Shown: positions 22,265 through 33,570 of the stretch, piece after piece
How the letters are laid out: each line of letters opens with the position of its first letter
How positions within the stretch are numbered: position 1 is the first letter of the stretch
Assembly (NCBI GenBank): GCA_963573315.1
Contig: OY752153.1
Location: 434,001-498,000, forward strand
Source: Entomortierella parvispora
Lineage: Eukaryota > Mortierellomycota > Mortierellomycetes > Mortierellales > Mortierellaceae
Direction: 5' to 3'
DNA length: 64,000 nucleotides
Position numbers and translations under genes: made by a program
Notes under the pieces: model-generated
Told to the model about the DNA's origin: nothing
Seen by the model: the letters and a program-made list of their open reading frames with translations, nothing else
Database searches by the model: none

Positions 22265-23056
22265 ATGACCACCCTGAAATCTCCCACGACTGCTAAAGTC
22301 TCCAACTTAAAGGTCACCAAAGCGGCACCACTTACTCAAAGTGAACCTGTCTCGCTAAAACCACAAGGACGTCTCCCTGTTGAGGTCTGGCAGGGTATCT
22401 GTGAATATCTTTTCCCATCGCAACTCATCCGTCTCAGCAAAACCTCATCCATGATGCACCGCGTCGTTTGCACTCTCCCCTTCTGGTCCAAACTGTTTGC
22501 ACTGACACACGACACAAAGTCTCGACTTCATTTGCTTCCTGGGATCCCAGACTCTCAGAGCTATATGCATTTCATGGTTGCTATCAGCTCTCAAGTCTGC
22601 GAACAATGTTACAAACAATGTGACTTCGAAACACACCGGCCTTCAGATTTTCCCTTGGCGACCGTCTCACCCTCCCAGACGCGCTGTACCAAGGACCTCA
22701 CGTATCATGGCGAACCGATCGATAAAACCTTTATGATTCGACTCTGCCTGCAATGTCGTCGAGACTTCTTCGAGATCAAGCCAGAGCCCACCTCGATAGA
22801 AATGAAGGAGAAGATGGCTTCATTCTACGAGATGAAGTTGAGGTATCCCCATATTCAGGAGGTGCCCTCGATTCGCGATGGGGGCTATTACGACAATAGA
22901 AGCTATCTCGAGCTCACCTTCTTGAAAGAAGCAAGAAAGCTTCATGGGGGAGACGTTGGTATTGCGGCCTCTCGGACAAATCTTGCCAGTCAGAAAGTCA
23001 TGACTGACCGAAGACTAGAGAAGTATACGTCCCTCTATTCAGAAAGTCATGACTGA
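22265..23056 (+). CDS. small F-box protein with two Cys-x2-Cys pairs
   Basis: A 263-residue protein from the Met at 22265; an in-frame ATG at 22199 would add 22 residues. It has the same architecture as 13702-14511: an F-box (LPVEVWQGICEYLFPSQLIRLSKTSS), then CEQC and CLQC pairs, then 'KLHGGDVGI'. The last residues before the stop (SESHD) come from a 49-bp tandem duplication (22991-23039 and 23040-23088) that shifts frame; a single copy would end in Tyr-Tyr-Ile then stop. It is likely an SCF substrate receptor with an unknown target. Confidence 0.75.
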   Translation: MTTLKSPTTAKVSNLKVTKAAPLTQSEPVSLKPQGRLPVEVWQGICEYLFPSQLIRLSKTSSMMHRVVCTLPFWSKLFALTHDTKSRLHLLPGIPDSQSYMHFMVAISSQVCEQCYKQCDFETHRPSDFPLATVSPSQTRCTKDLTYHGEPIDKTFMIRLCLQCRRDFFEIKPEPTSIEMKEKMASFYEMKLRYPHIQEVPSIRDGGYYDNRSYLELTFLKEARKLHGGDVGIAASRTNLASQKVMTDRRLEKYTSLYSESHD

Positions 23057-23088
23057 CCGAAGACTAGAGAAGTATACGTCCCTCTATT
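22991..23088 (+). repeat. 49-bp perfect tandem duplication across a stop codon
   Basis: Two identical 49-bp units, 22991-23039 and 23040-23088, lie back to back. The unit is not a multiple of three, so the second copy supplies a new frame and the stop now used by the F-box gene. Confidence 0.9.
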
Positions 23089-23192
23089 ACATCTGAATCC
23101 AGCAATGCCTGTAATTTTCATTATTTGCAGTGCGTGCTCATTACATCTAGTATTGACAAGTGTTTCATTACATTGTCAGAATAAAAAGAAAT

Positions 23193-23492
23193 AACATTTG
23201 TATTTGCTAGGTTGTCTTGATTAAGAAGAGATTGTTTGAGAAGAGAGTGTTGAAAAAAGACCAGCTCATCTCTTACACCAGTTCCGATGTTTGGAATGAG
23301 TGCTGATGACCTCTTGGCGTCATCTTTGCGTGGTCATGGCGTACATTCTTACAGAGAAGTACCCATGTTCTCGAACCCCGGTAGGGGTCCGCACACGTAG
23401 CCTGGCAGCCATCAGCATCCATCGGCAACCTGAGGTACCCGCCCATCGCTCACCTAAACTAACCCAATAGTCAAACCAAGAGGGGGATGTAG
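23193..23492 (+). repeat. left terminal inverted repeat of the 2.9-kb element
   Basis: It pairs with 25772-26073 as reverse complement with only scattered differences, read by eye. The inner limit is approximate. Confidence 0.75.
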
Positions 23493-24977
23493 AAGGAAGT
23501 TTTCTCTCTTTGTTTTGTTTCCTTGTTACTTGATTCTTTGATGGGGGCCAGAGACCAAAGATCTAGATGACCGAAGCATACAAGAGGGACATTTGATTAA
23601 TATGTTGCTGTCGTGAAAAGATGCAAGGGGATACCGGTGCAAAAGATTACTGGGAGGAGGGCATCCGGACTTGCCTTCCTGCTTTTTTGATAACTCTTGG
23701 CCGCTTGGGCTCTAGAATAAAGGGAGGCGCGGCGAGGAAAGTGGTATAGGGGCCAAGTCTGCATTAGAGACAGCGGACGATCTGGAAGGCCCGAGCTATG
23801 ACCGAAGACAAAAGACTGTGTCGGGAACAAGGCAGAGAACAAAGACGGTCTAGGGATCAGAGCCGGGTAAGCAGATGTAAACCGCTGTGAATCAGGGCCG
23901 AGAAAAAGGATTCTGGCAGGCTTGGGGCCAAGGTGCCAAACAAGGCAGGTCAGGCAATCTCTGGGTAAGGGCCAAGTCAAAGAAGGCAGGGAGTATTGGA
24001 AGCAGGGTCAGGTAGGCCAGAGCAAACAGGCGGTCTTGAGGTCGGGGCTGAGTTGCTGAATGCAGATGGCCAAAGCAGCGTCAGAGAAGGAGCAGAGAGG
24101 GCCGATGTTTTCGTAACCGAGGATAGGGAGGTCTCGGTGGTAGACATTCTTGCAGCCGATGCAGGATCGGCGAGGGCAGAGCCAAAGAAATCGATGTCAT
24201 CAAGGACGGGACTGAAGAAGGCAGAGTCGAAATAGTACGGCCGAAGGCATCAGGTCCGAAGGGAGCAGGTCCGAAGAGGTCGCGGCCAGATACCTTTGCG
24301 GCCAATGCTGACTAAGAGACAGCAGGGCAGAGAAACTGAACTCATCAAGGCCAGAGCCGACAAGGGCAAGGCCGAAGGCAGCGGGTCCGAAAGCAACGGG
24401 ACCGAGGCAGATGGACCGAGGCGGCAGGATCAAAGGCAGCAGGACCAAAGGCGGCAGGACCGAGGTCGTCATGGAGGCATGCTCGATGCTGGCCAAGGAG
24501 GAGATGGCAGTCTGGAGGTCCGACTTGTGTGTGTGTGTGTGTGTTTGGAGTGGAGTGGAGTGGAGTGGAGTGGAGTGGAGAAGAAGGATGAGGGGCAGAG
24601 AGCGAATCGTCGCTCCTTTTATACGGAAGGCAGCTTTTTGTTTTTTGAATATGGGCCAAAAATCGTTTTTGCGAGTTTTTGAAATTTGGCGAAAGCCAAA
24701 TCGTTCCCAAATTTCTGGAGTGGGAAACAAAATAACGACAAAGACGTGTTGAATGGGAGGAGACATGGTGTGATGAATGAAGAAGGAAGAAGGAAGACGA
24801 TTGGGCCAGCAGACCATGGAGATAAGGTATTTAGAATGGATTTAAGCTAGTTCTTTTCGCGGTGTCCGTGTTTCATCACCCTCGTCCTCAGTCGATAGCC
24901 ATTCAATCGTTGCAAACTGAATGGCTGCTGTCCACCAGAGACGTGTCTTTGTCTTTGCTTTCACCTAGGCAAAAAAC

Positions 24978-25010
<33 letters not shown>

Positions 25011-25771
25011 ACATCTAGGTCATCCCTCTTGCCTTCAAGCCACCGTCAAGAGCTACTCCTCATACCAAGAGGACCCGATCCCCACTCTCTGATCCTCATC
25101 CTTCTTCTCCACTCCACTCTGCTCCCTCCCACACCTCCAAAAACAAAGACACAGACGAAGCACTCTCTCTTCAAGCTATCTCTTGTCCCTATCGGTCCTG
25201 CCCTCTTCAGTCTTGCAAGTTTGGCTCTGCTCTGGCCCTTCGATCGACCCCACCGTCTTCCTTCCTGTTGTCTTTCTCGGCCTCGAGCTCTCTAGCTTGC
25301 TTTTTGACCCTGCCTCACTGCAGAATAGTTTGCCATCTCAGTCTTGCATGACCTTGGCCATGAAACATCGGCCCCTTCAGACCTGACTCTGGTTACAAAG
25401 TAGTTTGCTTCTCGGGCACTACCGCCTCCTCAAGAATTGCCTCGCCAACCTCAGCTTCAACTCAGAACACAAGCTCTTTCTGGTTCAGCTTCGGCCTCAA
25501 ATCTTGAATGTTAAGCCCAGATCCTTCTGGCTCGTTTCCTCCGCCTTTGGCTTCTGCACTAGCCCCCCCAAAAACGCCTGCCTGCTCCAGCTTGGCGTTG
25601 AGCCGGAAGACATCTGCTTTTCGTATAACCTCAGCCCCGAGGTGGTCTGCCCTCTCTGGCTCGGCTCTGACCTCAAGGTGGTCTGCCGCCCCTGGCACGC
25701 AACATGTCCCAGCACTGCTTTGTCTCCCGAGATAGTCTCTTCTCTCTGATGCAACCTTGGCCCAAAACTTG

Positions 25772-26073
25772 CTTCAACATCTCCCCTTGGTTAGATTATT
25801 GGGTTAGTTTAGGTGAGCGATGGGCGGGTACTTCAGGTCACCGATGGATGCTGATGGCTGCCAGGTTACGTGTGAGGACCCCTACGGGGGTTCGAGAACA
25901 TAGGTACTTCTCTGTAAGAATGTACGCCATGACTACGCAAAGATGCAGCCAAGAGGTCATCAGCACTCATTCCAAACATCGGAACTGGTGTAAGAGATGA
26001 GCTGGTCTTTTTTCAACACTCTCTCCCCAAGCAATCTCTTCTTAATCAAGACAACCTAGCAAATACAAATGTT
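25772..26073 (-). repeat. right terminal inverted repeat of the 2.9-kb element
   Basis: Reverse complement of the left repeat. The outer end reads ...CAAATACAAATGTT on the plus strand. Confidence 0.75.
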
Positions 26074-26822
26074 TTCTCTCTTATGTTAAGACAAAGTAAC
26101 AATGCAACTGAGATGCCACATCAAGAAAACAACACCAACGTCGCTAATGTCTTCAACATTTAAACAATTTGGTGATAGGAGTTAGGCATCTTCCGCGAAA
26201 AAGACTGATATTCTTGCTTCTTGTCCTCCATGCCCTCATTAACCGCTCTTCTGGGGTTACTAGCTGGTGAGTGTCAGTTTGGATTTTTGAAGGTAGAGAG
26301 AAGGGAAAGATGGAGAGATGGGATGTAGAAGTATGGAAGCGTGTAGGCATTGAGCCCAAACAGAGAGCCTACTCATTCTTTTCTTTCTTCCTGGTTAGCG
26401 GCGATTGCGTCCACATCTTGCGCCTACGACCTCATCTCTTCCTTTTTTATGGACTCCTCGAGGTACAAGTACAACGACCTTGAACCTTGATCTTCCTTTC
26501 ATCCCTGTAGCTCAACTGATTCTTACAGTATCCCTTGTAGGCCAGGTCATAATGTTTGGACCCTGATTGGCAACTCTAAACTGGAATGGTCGCTGTGTGC
26601 GATATGTTTCAATCGTCGAAGGGTCCTCATTTTGGTTCCTGTTTTTTGCTCTCCTCGTTCAGAAACTGTCAATGCTCGGGTTCATCTTTTGATCTACACT
26701 TTCCTGCCGTTTGTCTCAAAGATATATCTAAGGGGTGGGACATCTAGAGTCCCTTGTCGGTGTCAAATACATGTGCTTTAGCCATCCGTTTCTAAAAATC
26801 TACATTTATTATTTAATAATAT
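26074..26822. other. intergenic, no gene seen
   Basis: About 750 bp between the foldback element and the 3' end of the Sel1 gene. AT-rich near 26810, possibly the poly(A) region of the Sel1 gene. No supported gene. Confidence 0.3.
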
Positions 26823-28418
26823 TCATTTCAATTTGGCACCAACAAAGCCCAAAACACGTCCAAGAGATCCCTTTTTCCTCCCTGAAGCGGCTATGGTCTG
26901 ATTCTGAAGGCCGCCAAGGCAGATGCGAGCTTGGACATTTCTGTGATCAGCTGGCTTTGCATACCATTCAATGGCTTTTTGAAGGTGCAGTGGTAGGCCT
27001 TTTCCTTCCTCGAATATTACACCTAGGCGATACTGAGCAAAGTCGTCTCCCTGATCAGCCGCCTCTTTATACCAAACCATGGCTTCTACTTCGGAGATGA
27101 TTCGAGATGGCGCTTTACCCTCCTCGCAAAAGAGTGCCAGGCGAACCTGAGCTCCGGTGTGGCCTTGTTTGGCCGCTTTCAAATACCATGCCCAGGCTTT
27201 CGAGTAGTCTTGTAATGTACCCTTGCCATTCTCGTGTATCATAACCAAGGTGACCATCGCATCCTCGTCTCCCTCCATGGTGGCCCTCTCATACCATGGC
27301 ATTGCCTGTGACTGGTCCTTCGGAACACCTTTGCCTTCCTCATAAAAGTCGCTCATCCGGCACTGTGCACTAGTGTATCCTTGCTCGGCCGCCTTCAAGT
27401 ACCATTTGATGGCTGTTGCATAGTCCTGTGAAACCGCTTTACCTTCCTCGTACATCGTACCTACAAGGTATTGGGAGCCAACATATCCTTTCTCCGCAGC
27501 GGCTAGCTGCTCTTGGAGCCTAGTAGACGCGATCCCCGTATCCTTCGCTACTTTTTCTCCTTTCACCTCCTGTCCAGTCGCACCTGAGCGCTGCTCTGTG
27601 GATTCAGAGTATTCCGGTGGTGCGTCTTCAGGGAGCTTGTCCTCTCGACGATGGAGCTCAGTATAAGGTATTGTTCTTGGCGAGACAGAAAGGTTGGATG
27701 CCGACACCTCAATATCATTAACTGAGGTCGTTTGGAGCTTCCGCAAGGTTTCGTGCTGTCCTCTTGGGGGAGAAATTTCGTGAGGCTGTCTGATAAACGT
27801 ATTTTGATGAGGTTCCCGAGCAGGAGGAGAAGATGAGCTCTATGGATGGTCCACTGAGAACATGTCCATGGTAGTGCCGAGGCGACTGGCGCTCTCTGAA
27901 CTTGTGGGTTGACCTTTGGAGTTATTGTTGAACTCAAATCGTTCATATCTGGGCAGAATGCAGGCTTCATGTCCGAGCTGATTGCTGGTAGGTTGTAAGA
28001 TTGGAGGATCGACTAAAGAGTTGGTTTGAGTCGCGACAGGGGAGTTGAAATGGTCCTGCCCTGATGACCCTGATGACCCTAAGAACTAAACAGGACAACT
28101 TCTAGGACGACGTTTGGGCCGTACTTGATGCAGTGGGGTACGATTCTAGAAGGGCAATATCAAGAATCCGTGCTTTGTCAGTCTTTTTGATCTTCATTTC
28201 TGGGACTCAAGCTGAGTAAGAACGGTGACTCTTTACCTGGACTGATTCTTATCTCGAAGCAACTTGGCAACAGTTGTCCCGTTCCTGATGTGCTTGACTC
28301 CCGGAAAGACATACTCAATGTCGTCCCAGTACACCTCATACTGGTCGTTGACCTGGTCGCAAAGAATTTCCTCCACATCCGTGCCTCCGATCAAGCGAAA
28401 CAGTTGGTTGTGCCCCAT
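26823..28418 (-). pseudogene. Sel1-repeat protein gene with N-terminal domain, apparently disrupted
   Basis: On the minus strand, exon 1 (28418-28237) encodes 'MGHNQLFRLIGGTDVEEI...VYWDDIEYVFPGVKHIRNG'. A GT-AG intron (28146-28236) joins it to 'RIVPHCIKYGPNVVLEVVL', which looks like the N-terminal domain I associate with Mortierellaceae Sel1 proteins. The frame then hits TAG at 28079-28081. A second frame carries on ('GSSGQDHFNSPVATQTNSLV') until TAG at 27840-27842, and the same frame then runs to 26823 with at least five Sel1 units (for example 'AIKWYLKAAEQGYTSAQ'). No intron of suitable phase and length removes both breaks, so I call it a pseudogene. An unusual splice pattern or sequence errors remain possible. 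Sel1 repeats are helical protein-interaction scaffolds. Confidence 0.6.
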
Positions 28419-28662
28419 TGCAGGATATGAAGGAGCTGTACCTTGTATGCCGGAAAAAGTGAAAGGAAGAAGTGTATGATTGAGAAATAGAAGATCGGGA
28501 GAGGAGTTCCCGGTACTCCCGTGACTTGCCACTCCGGCCGAAATGGCGCCACCAAATCCTCATGGCGTTAGCACGAGGAGTGCTGTGTTCACCCACCTCC
28601 TTGGTGTTTTGCCATTTCTTTTATTATTACATTGTGGGTCCTGCTTTGAGTCTCTATGAACG

Positions 28663-29792
28663 TCATTTATCTTTCCGACCTTCCTTGGAGGGCGCCGATG
28701 GCGGCTGTGGTTGTTGCTGTTGCTGCTGTTGAGGTTGCATCGATCCAGACCAATAACCGCCTTCTCCATACTGCCCTGGGGGAGGGGGAGGGGGCCCGCC
28801 TTGATAGTGCATCGCCATTGGGTTAGGATAATACGAAGGTGGGAAGGGGATGTGGCTATAAGGAGGAGGATAGGCAGGGACACTCATAGCTGACGAAGAT
28901 CCATAGCCTCCTGCACCTGCCCCTCCCGTTGACTGACCTGGCATCTGTCGCATGGGAGGCTGTTGTTGCTGCTGTCCTTGTTGCTGGTAAGGGTGATTTG
29001 GATGTTGAGGAGGCGAAGTTGACGGAGCAGAGCCAGCGCCAGGCACAGAGGATGAAGCCTCTTCTTGGTGTCCTGCCGATGGCGACGTGGCTCTCGAGTC
29101 GTTGTCTGCGGCAGGGTCCTATCAAATCAATTATTACAAAACAACGTGCATGAGATTTTTTTTTTTTTTTTTTAGTTTAAAATGCCTTAAGCCGCCTGCT
29201 AAACAAAAAAAGGTCACAGATCTCTTACAGGGGTTGGTTCCTTGTCTGGGGCATGCAAGCAGGCCTGAATTAGGTTCTTGCCCTCAGCCTTTGTCACTAA
29301 CGGCTGCAACTTTGGCGTTGTAAAGGTGTAGACGAGTCCAGTCTCGGAGACGACCAACAGCAAAACCTGGGTTCCCGTTAATGTGCTCAGCTCGTACGCC
29401 TATCAGAAGTCCTTTGCCGTTAGACCGGTTGATGTGGTGCAGCAGATGCTTTCAGTGAACTTCTACAGTGTGTTTTTCTCTTGCCACCCTACCTTCTTCA
29501 TGATACCCGACTTTCTTTTCGAAAAAGTGATGTGTCTCCTACTCTTGTCCTCGATGTATTCAATCTTGATCTTGCGTCGTCCTGTCCGCTTGTTGCCGCC
29601 TTTAGTTCCCTCCTCATCATCGTCATCATCATCGTCTTCGTCTCCATCGCCATGGACTTGCTTGAACTTCTTATCCAGGTGCTCATCGTCCCCGCCACCC
29701 CCAACGTTACCGCCGTTTGATTTCACGCCGCCTGGTTGGGCGCCGAGGTTACCATTGGTTTGGGAATCGTCAATTGATCGCTTTGTGGTCAT
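28663..29792 (-). CDS. mcm1: MADS-box transcription factor (SRF/Mcm1 type), 3 exons
   Basis: Exons on the minus strand: 29792-29493, 29399-29229, 29118-28663, all phase 0, giving 308 residues. The MADS box starts near residue 71 ('GRRKIKIEYIEDKSRRHITF', then the SKRKSGIMKK helix end at the exon junction) and continues into the SAM-like region 'AYELSTLTGTQVLLLVVSETGLVYTFTTPKLQPLV'. An acidic Asp run sits just before the box, and the tail is Gln/Pro/Gly-rich. SRF-type factors bind CArG-like sites and work with cofactors in cell-type and cell-cycle transcription. The leader appears to contain a 5' UTR intron, with a GTAAGT donor near 29947 and an acceptor near 29839. The family is certain; the symbol marks the presumed orthologue. 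Confidence 0.9.
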
Positions 29793-31482
29793 TGTGCCCT
29801 TTGTTTCTACTGGTTTCCTTTTGCCTGTACTGTTAAAGGTGGGGTGGAAAGAACACAGTTAAGATGTGTGATACCAAATTTTGTGGTCGCTCTGACTCTT
29901 TGAACGTCAAGCAAAGGAACCGTGCCCCAAGGACGACGGTGACTTACCTCGAAAAGTCTTATTGTTTGAGAGGTCTTTTTTTTCCAGCTCTGAAGTTGCG
30001 TGGAGACTAAATAAAATCTGAACACGGGAATGGATGCGAGCCGAGGGATGTCGTTGTCAGTTTTACAAATAAGGAAGCAAAAACAGGGCAAGAGAGAGGT
30101 GAAGAGGGAGAGAGAGAGTTGGTAGGAGCAAGGGAAAGAGGCAAGGTGTCATCATTGCAGCTAATCCCGTTCATTTTTCCATTGTGGATCATCGTGTTCC
30201 AGTTTTGCAGTGGCCCCCTCTTTCACTGTCCTTTTCCCCTTTTCCCAAATCTCTTTGCCCTCCCGAACGGCCAAAGGAACAAGAACAAGGAACAAAGATA
30301 AATCCAATGGACGCCCCTTCCAGTGCTTCTTTGGGCAAAGAGAAACAACGGCGCAGAACCAACAAACAAAGCCAATGGTGAATAAAAATAAATATTTTTC
30401 TCACAGTGCGAAGTTTAAAAGCGGTGCGTCAAGAGAAGAGTGATCCCCTGCACTTCTCGCAGGACCGTCCCCCCATCGTGGAGGTAACGATCTCAGTGTC
30501 TCCTCCCACTGACGAGAATAGGAAGCGCAGATACTCTGGAATACTACGGACGAGAACACCGCATCCAGAGAGAGACTCGAATCTCGGTTTCGAGGTTCCC
30601 TCGGACGGTCGCGGGCGGAGAAGAGCCAACGAAAAAATAAAATAAAAAATTTTGAAAAAGGAAGGTCCGGAAACGTCCTTTTCGTGGAATCATGGAAAGC
30701 CACGAACCATCCCGCTCGGTCCCAAGACCGACTCTTTTTTTTTTTTTTTGCTCCCTCTCTCTCTCTCACTGGCTCTCTCTCTTTGAAGTAGACCGAAGGG
30801 GGGCTGAGGCAGGAAAAGAGAGGCAATGATTGACAAGGAAGATAAGGTCAATTGCTATCAGTCTTCGAATGTCATCGGTACTCCTGCTGTTGTTCTGATA
30901 GAATTGTGGTGCTCGAGAGTCCAAAGAACGCTGATGACGCACATCACTCGCACATAAAATGAGGTCTCACTATCTGCACACCAAATACACACTCGCAAAC
31001 CCACATAACCCACCTGCAAAACTAATGCATGTCCGATTCAACTGCCATCCCTCGGTTGCATTCCGACTGACACAACTCCCCGCAAGGCGCGGCGTTTGTC
31101 CAGAAAAAAAGGAAGGAATAAACACTCTTCCTGCTGCACCGACTGCGTCCGAATTGGGGCAGTTCCAGAGACTGGTTGTGCAAGATCAACGTCCCAAGAA
31201 GAAAGAATGAGTGGCGGGGACGGATGCCTCGATGGCCTCCTTTCCCATTGGGCTGGCATTGGCATTGGGAATTGTCATCCCAATCGAGACATGGTCTCCA
31301 ACGAACGTACCGTTTTAGGAAGTGGTGAATTGCCTCTTCGAGAAACGGAGTTTTGTGTTTTTTGCGTTGTGCGTCAAAAGGATTGTGTTTTTGGAGACGA
31401 AAAAGAGAGCGGAGAGAACCGCGGCTTTTTTCGTTGGGTTGGCACGTGATGCGCCACCAATTGTTTTTTCAACAGGATTCAT
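29793..31482. promoter_or_regulatory. upstream region of the MADS-box gene
   Basis: 1.7 kb from the MADS start to the 3' end of the lectin gene. It holds the putative 5' UTR intron noted above, a GA/CT microsatellite near 30755-30785, T tracts near 30735 and several low-quality open frames. No additional gene is supported. Confidence 0.3.
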
Positions 31483-33570
31483 CTAGATAAACTTCTTTTC
31501 GCTCATTTCCACTCGCTTCTTGTACCAGGCATACCCAGACATCGCCACCACCTGCAGCAAGATCAGGAAAACAACGTACGAGACCCACGACGTCGAGCTA
31601 GCCAAACGCTGAGTCTGACGGTGATTGAACGATTGGCGGTTGTCCATATCCTCCATCTTCGAGTTTAGGTTGCGTAATTCGTCCTTGAGAACCTTTGTAA
31701 TCACGTCTGGCTGACTGTCCTTGATGCCTCCTTGTTGCAAAATATGATCCACCAATCCTTGTACAACAGATTCCATTGCATGTAGAGAAGCGGCCATGGT
31801 CTCCAGCTTTTTGTTCACCTCTTCAAGACTCTGTGCCGTCGTTTCAGGCGCCTGGGCTGGAGCTCCTAGGGATTCAAGCTTGCTGTGGATACTGTTGAGG
31901 GACTCGATGATACGGAATTGGGTATCGGCAACAGTTGCGGCGATCTGAGACTGTTGATACATGAAGCAGAAGAGTCATAAGAAACTCTTTCCAAGTCTAA
32001 ACAAAGGCATTTGATAAACAGCACCAACATGAACTTACAGGAGAAAGGGTAGAGGGGCCATCAATCTCTTCCTTCATCTTCTTTTCCTGCTCCTCGACCA
32101 TCTTTTGAAGCTCCTCAAAAGCCTCCTTGTCTTTCTCATCCACCTTGATCTCGCCGCCCTTCTTGACCATCTCTGCCTCGTGTGGTCGAAGGGGTTTCTA
32201 GTGTCAAGGAAATATATACAATAAAATGTCAGAAACATGTCATTACCATGCTAATACTTCATGTCATTATCTATAATGTACCTCTTTCTTTGCTGGTGGG
32301 TTCACCTCGTAGACCTCGAATGAATACAAATCGTGGTCATCTGGGGTGCCGGTTTCCGCTGCCTCCGCCTACACGAACATATTGTCAAAGTCAGCAGCGA
32401 AGGTTACAATCTTCCAGACGCTTAATCTGGAGACTTATCTTTCATTATATTCTCTATGGCCAGGGACCGATTATCTTACCGAGAATCCAAAGTAATAACC
32501 TGTGGGAAGTTCAATGTCCTTTTGTTCAAAGCAGCCGCCCATTTTCCTGCCCTTATTGAACGTGTCGACTGACACCTTTAGCTTCCCGCCGATGTAAGAC
32601 ACCCTGACGACAGATGGCACTGGAGAGTTCTTGTAGTCACGAAGACAGCCTCCAAAGCTGTTGGTGTTGGCTGTCGGGTTCTTGGGAAAGTCCTTTGTTC
32701 CATCGTTCAAGATGCCATAGATGACTGGAGTTGTTCTCTATTGTCAAGTAAACATGAGGTACACGAGTGAGGCATGAGTAAAAATGTGTGACCAAGAGTT
32801 ACATGGTGTGAGCTAAACGACCGATAAAGACAAAGGAGCGCGCGTCTAGGCTCTGCTCTCGGGAGAGCAGCCATTTTTTTTTCTTTTCTACAGTTTTCCC
32901 GTTAGCCCCATCATTGCGCTCTCCTCGACAAATCAAAAGCACGCAAAAAAATAATGGTCTTCCCGAGCAGGGGGCCAGCCTACGCACCTGATTAAGAGGG
33001 TCGCTCGAATCCATGAACACTCCCAGGCCCTCATACTTCTCCTGGTTACCAAAGACTGGCCCATCTACAGCGCGCTCCTTGGTGTACCAGAAAGCGAGTC
33101 CTTTGCCTCCAACGTGATTCTGTCCAAAAGCTTTAAATGAAAACTCCACTTCCCACTCCTTGTACGGGTTGGGAGTTGTTCTCCAGACGGCACCGCGCAG
33201 ACGCGGGACTGAAGGCGCCAGGCGAATAAAGTCCAATGCCACGAATGCATCTATGACCAGCAAAGAAGAGGCACAATGAAAAGAGTTTTGAGTCAAATAT
33301 TGTTCTTGTTTCCATGAGCGTGAGAACTTGCGTTTTACAGCGCAGAAAAAGTGAGCATTCAAACACATTACTGCCATGGTGATCCCAGAAGGGCATTTCT
33401 CCACTGTACTGGAAAGGCTTTTTGAGCGATTGTTTGTAGTCATGACGACGGTTCTCGAAAGGCAAAACAGGGTCGTCCGGGCTAGAGGACTTGACAGGTG
33501 GCTCTCGTCCCCAGGCTAGCGCCGTGGACAAGAACAGGACGGGAACAAGAAGGAAACTGCAGGACTTCAT
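31483..33570 (-). CDS. L-type lectin cargo receptor (ERGIC-53/VIP36/Emp47-like), 6 exons
   Basis: Exons on the minus strand: 33570-33372, 33250-32988, 32737-32480, 32368-32282, 32197-32039, 31950-31483, giving 477 residues with every phase agreeing. A signal peptide occupies about residues 1-19. The lectin fold includes 'MPFWDHHGN', 'FGQNHVGGKGLAFWYT', 'DPLNQRTTPVIYGILNDGT', 'SFGGCLRDYKNSP' and 'GYYFGFSAEA'. A Lys/Glu-rich coiled coil, a single membrane span near the C-terminus and the dilysine retrieval signal KKFI follow. Family members carry glycoproteins from ER to Golgi by binding high-mannose glycans and recycle through COPI. It would act in the same compartments as the glycosyltransferases in this window. 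Very secure. Confidence 0.95.

Larger units (their letters stand above)
23193..26073. mobile_element. foldback-like element with ~300-bp terminal inverted repeats
   Basis: Positions 23193-23492 and 25772-26073 are inverted, nearly identical copies starting AACATTTGTATTTGCTAGG at each outer end. The inside is also asymmetric: the left half is GA-rich and built of degenerate 'GGCAGCAGGACCGA'-like units, and the right half is CT-rich. The centre carries a (GT)n run at about 24525-24544, a (TGGAG)n run at about 24546-24580 and a 31-base A tract at about 24979-25009. No transposase-like frame was found; the open frames inside are translations of the repeats. This fits a non-autonomous foldback or large MITE. 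I could not settle a target-site duplication. Confidence 0.75.

Noticed and set aside
24200-25754. Several 60-205 residue open frames inside the 2.9-kb element on both strands
   Set aside because: They are translations of short degenerate repeats and homopolymers, with no conserved domain, and mirror each other across the inverted arms.
23193-26073. Reading the 2.9-kb inverted-repeat unit as an autonomous DNA transposon
   Set aside because: No DDE-type or other transposase frame could be found inside.
30401-30826. 141-residue minus-strand frame between the MADS-box and lectin genes
   Set aside because: Arg/Ser/Leu-rich with a Lys run from a poly-T tract; no motif and no relation to neighbours.
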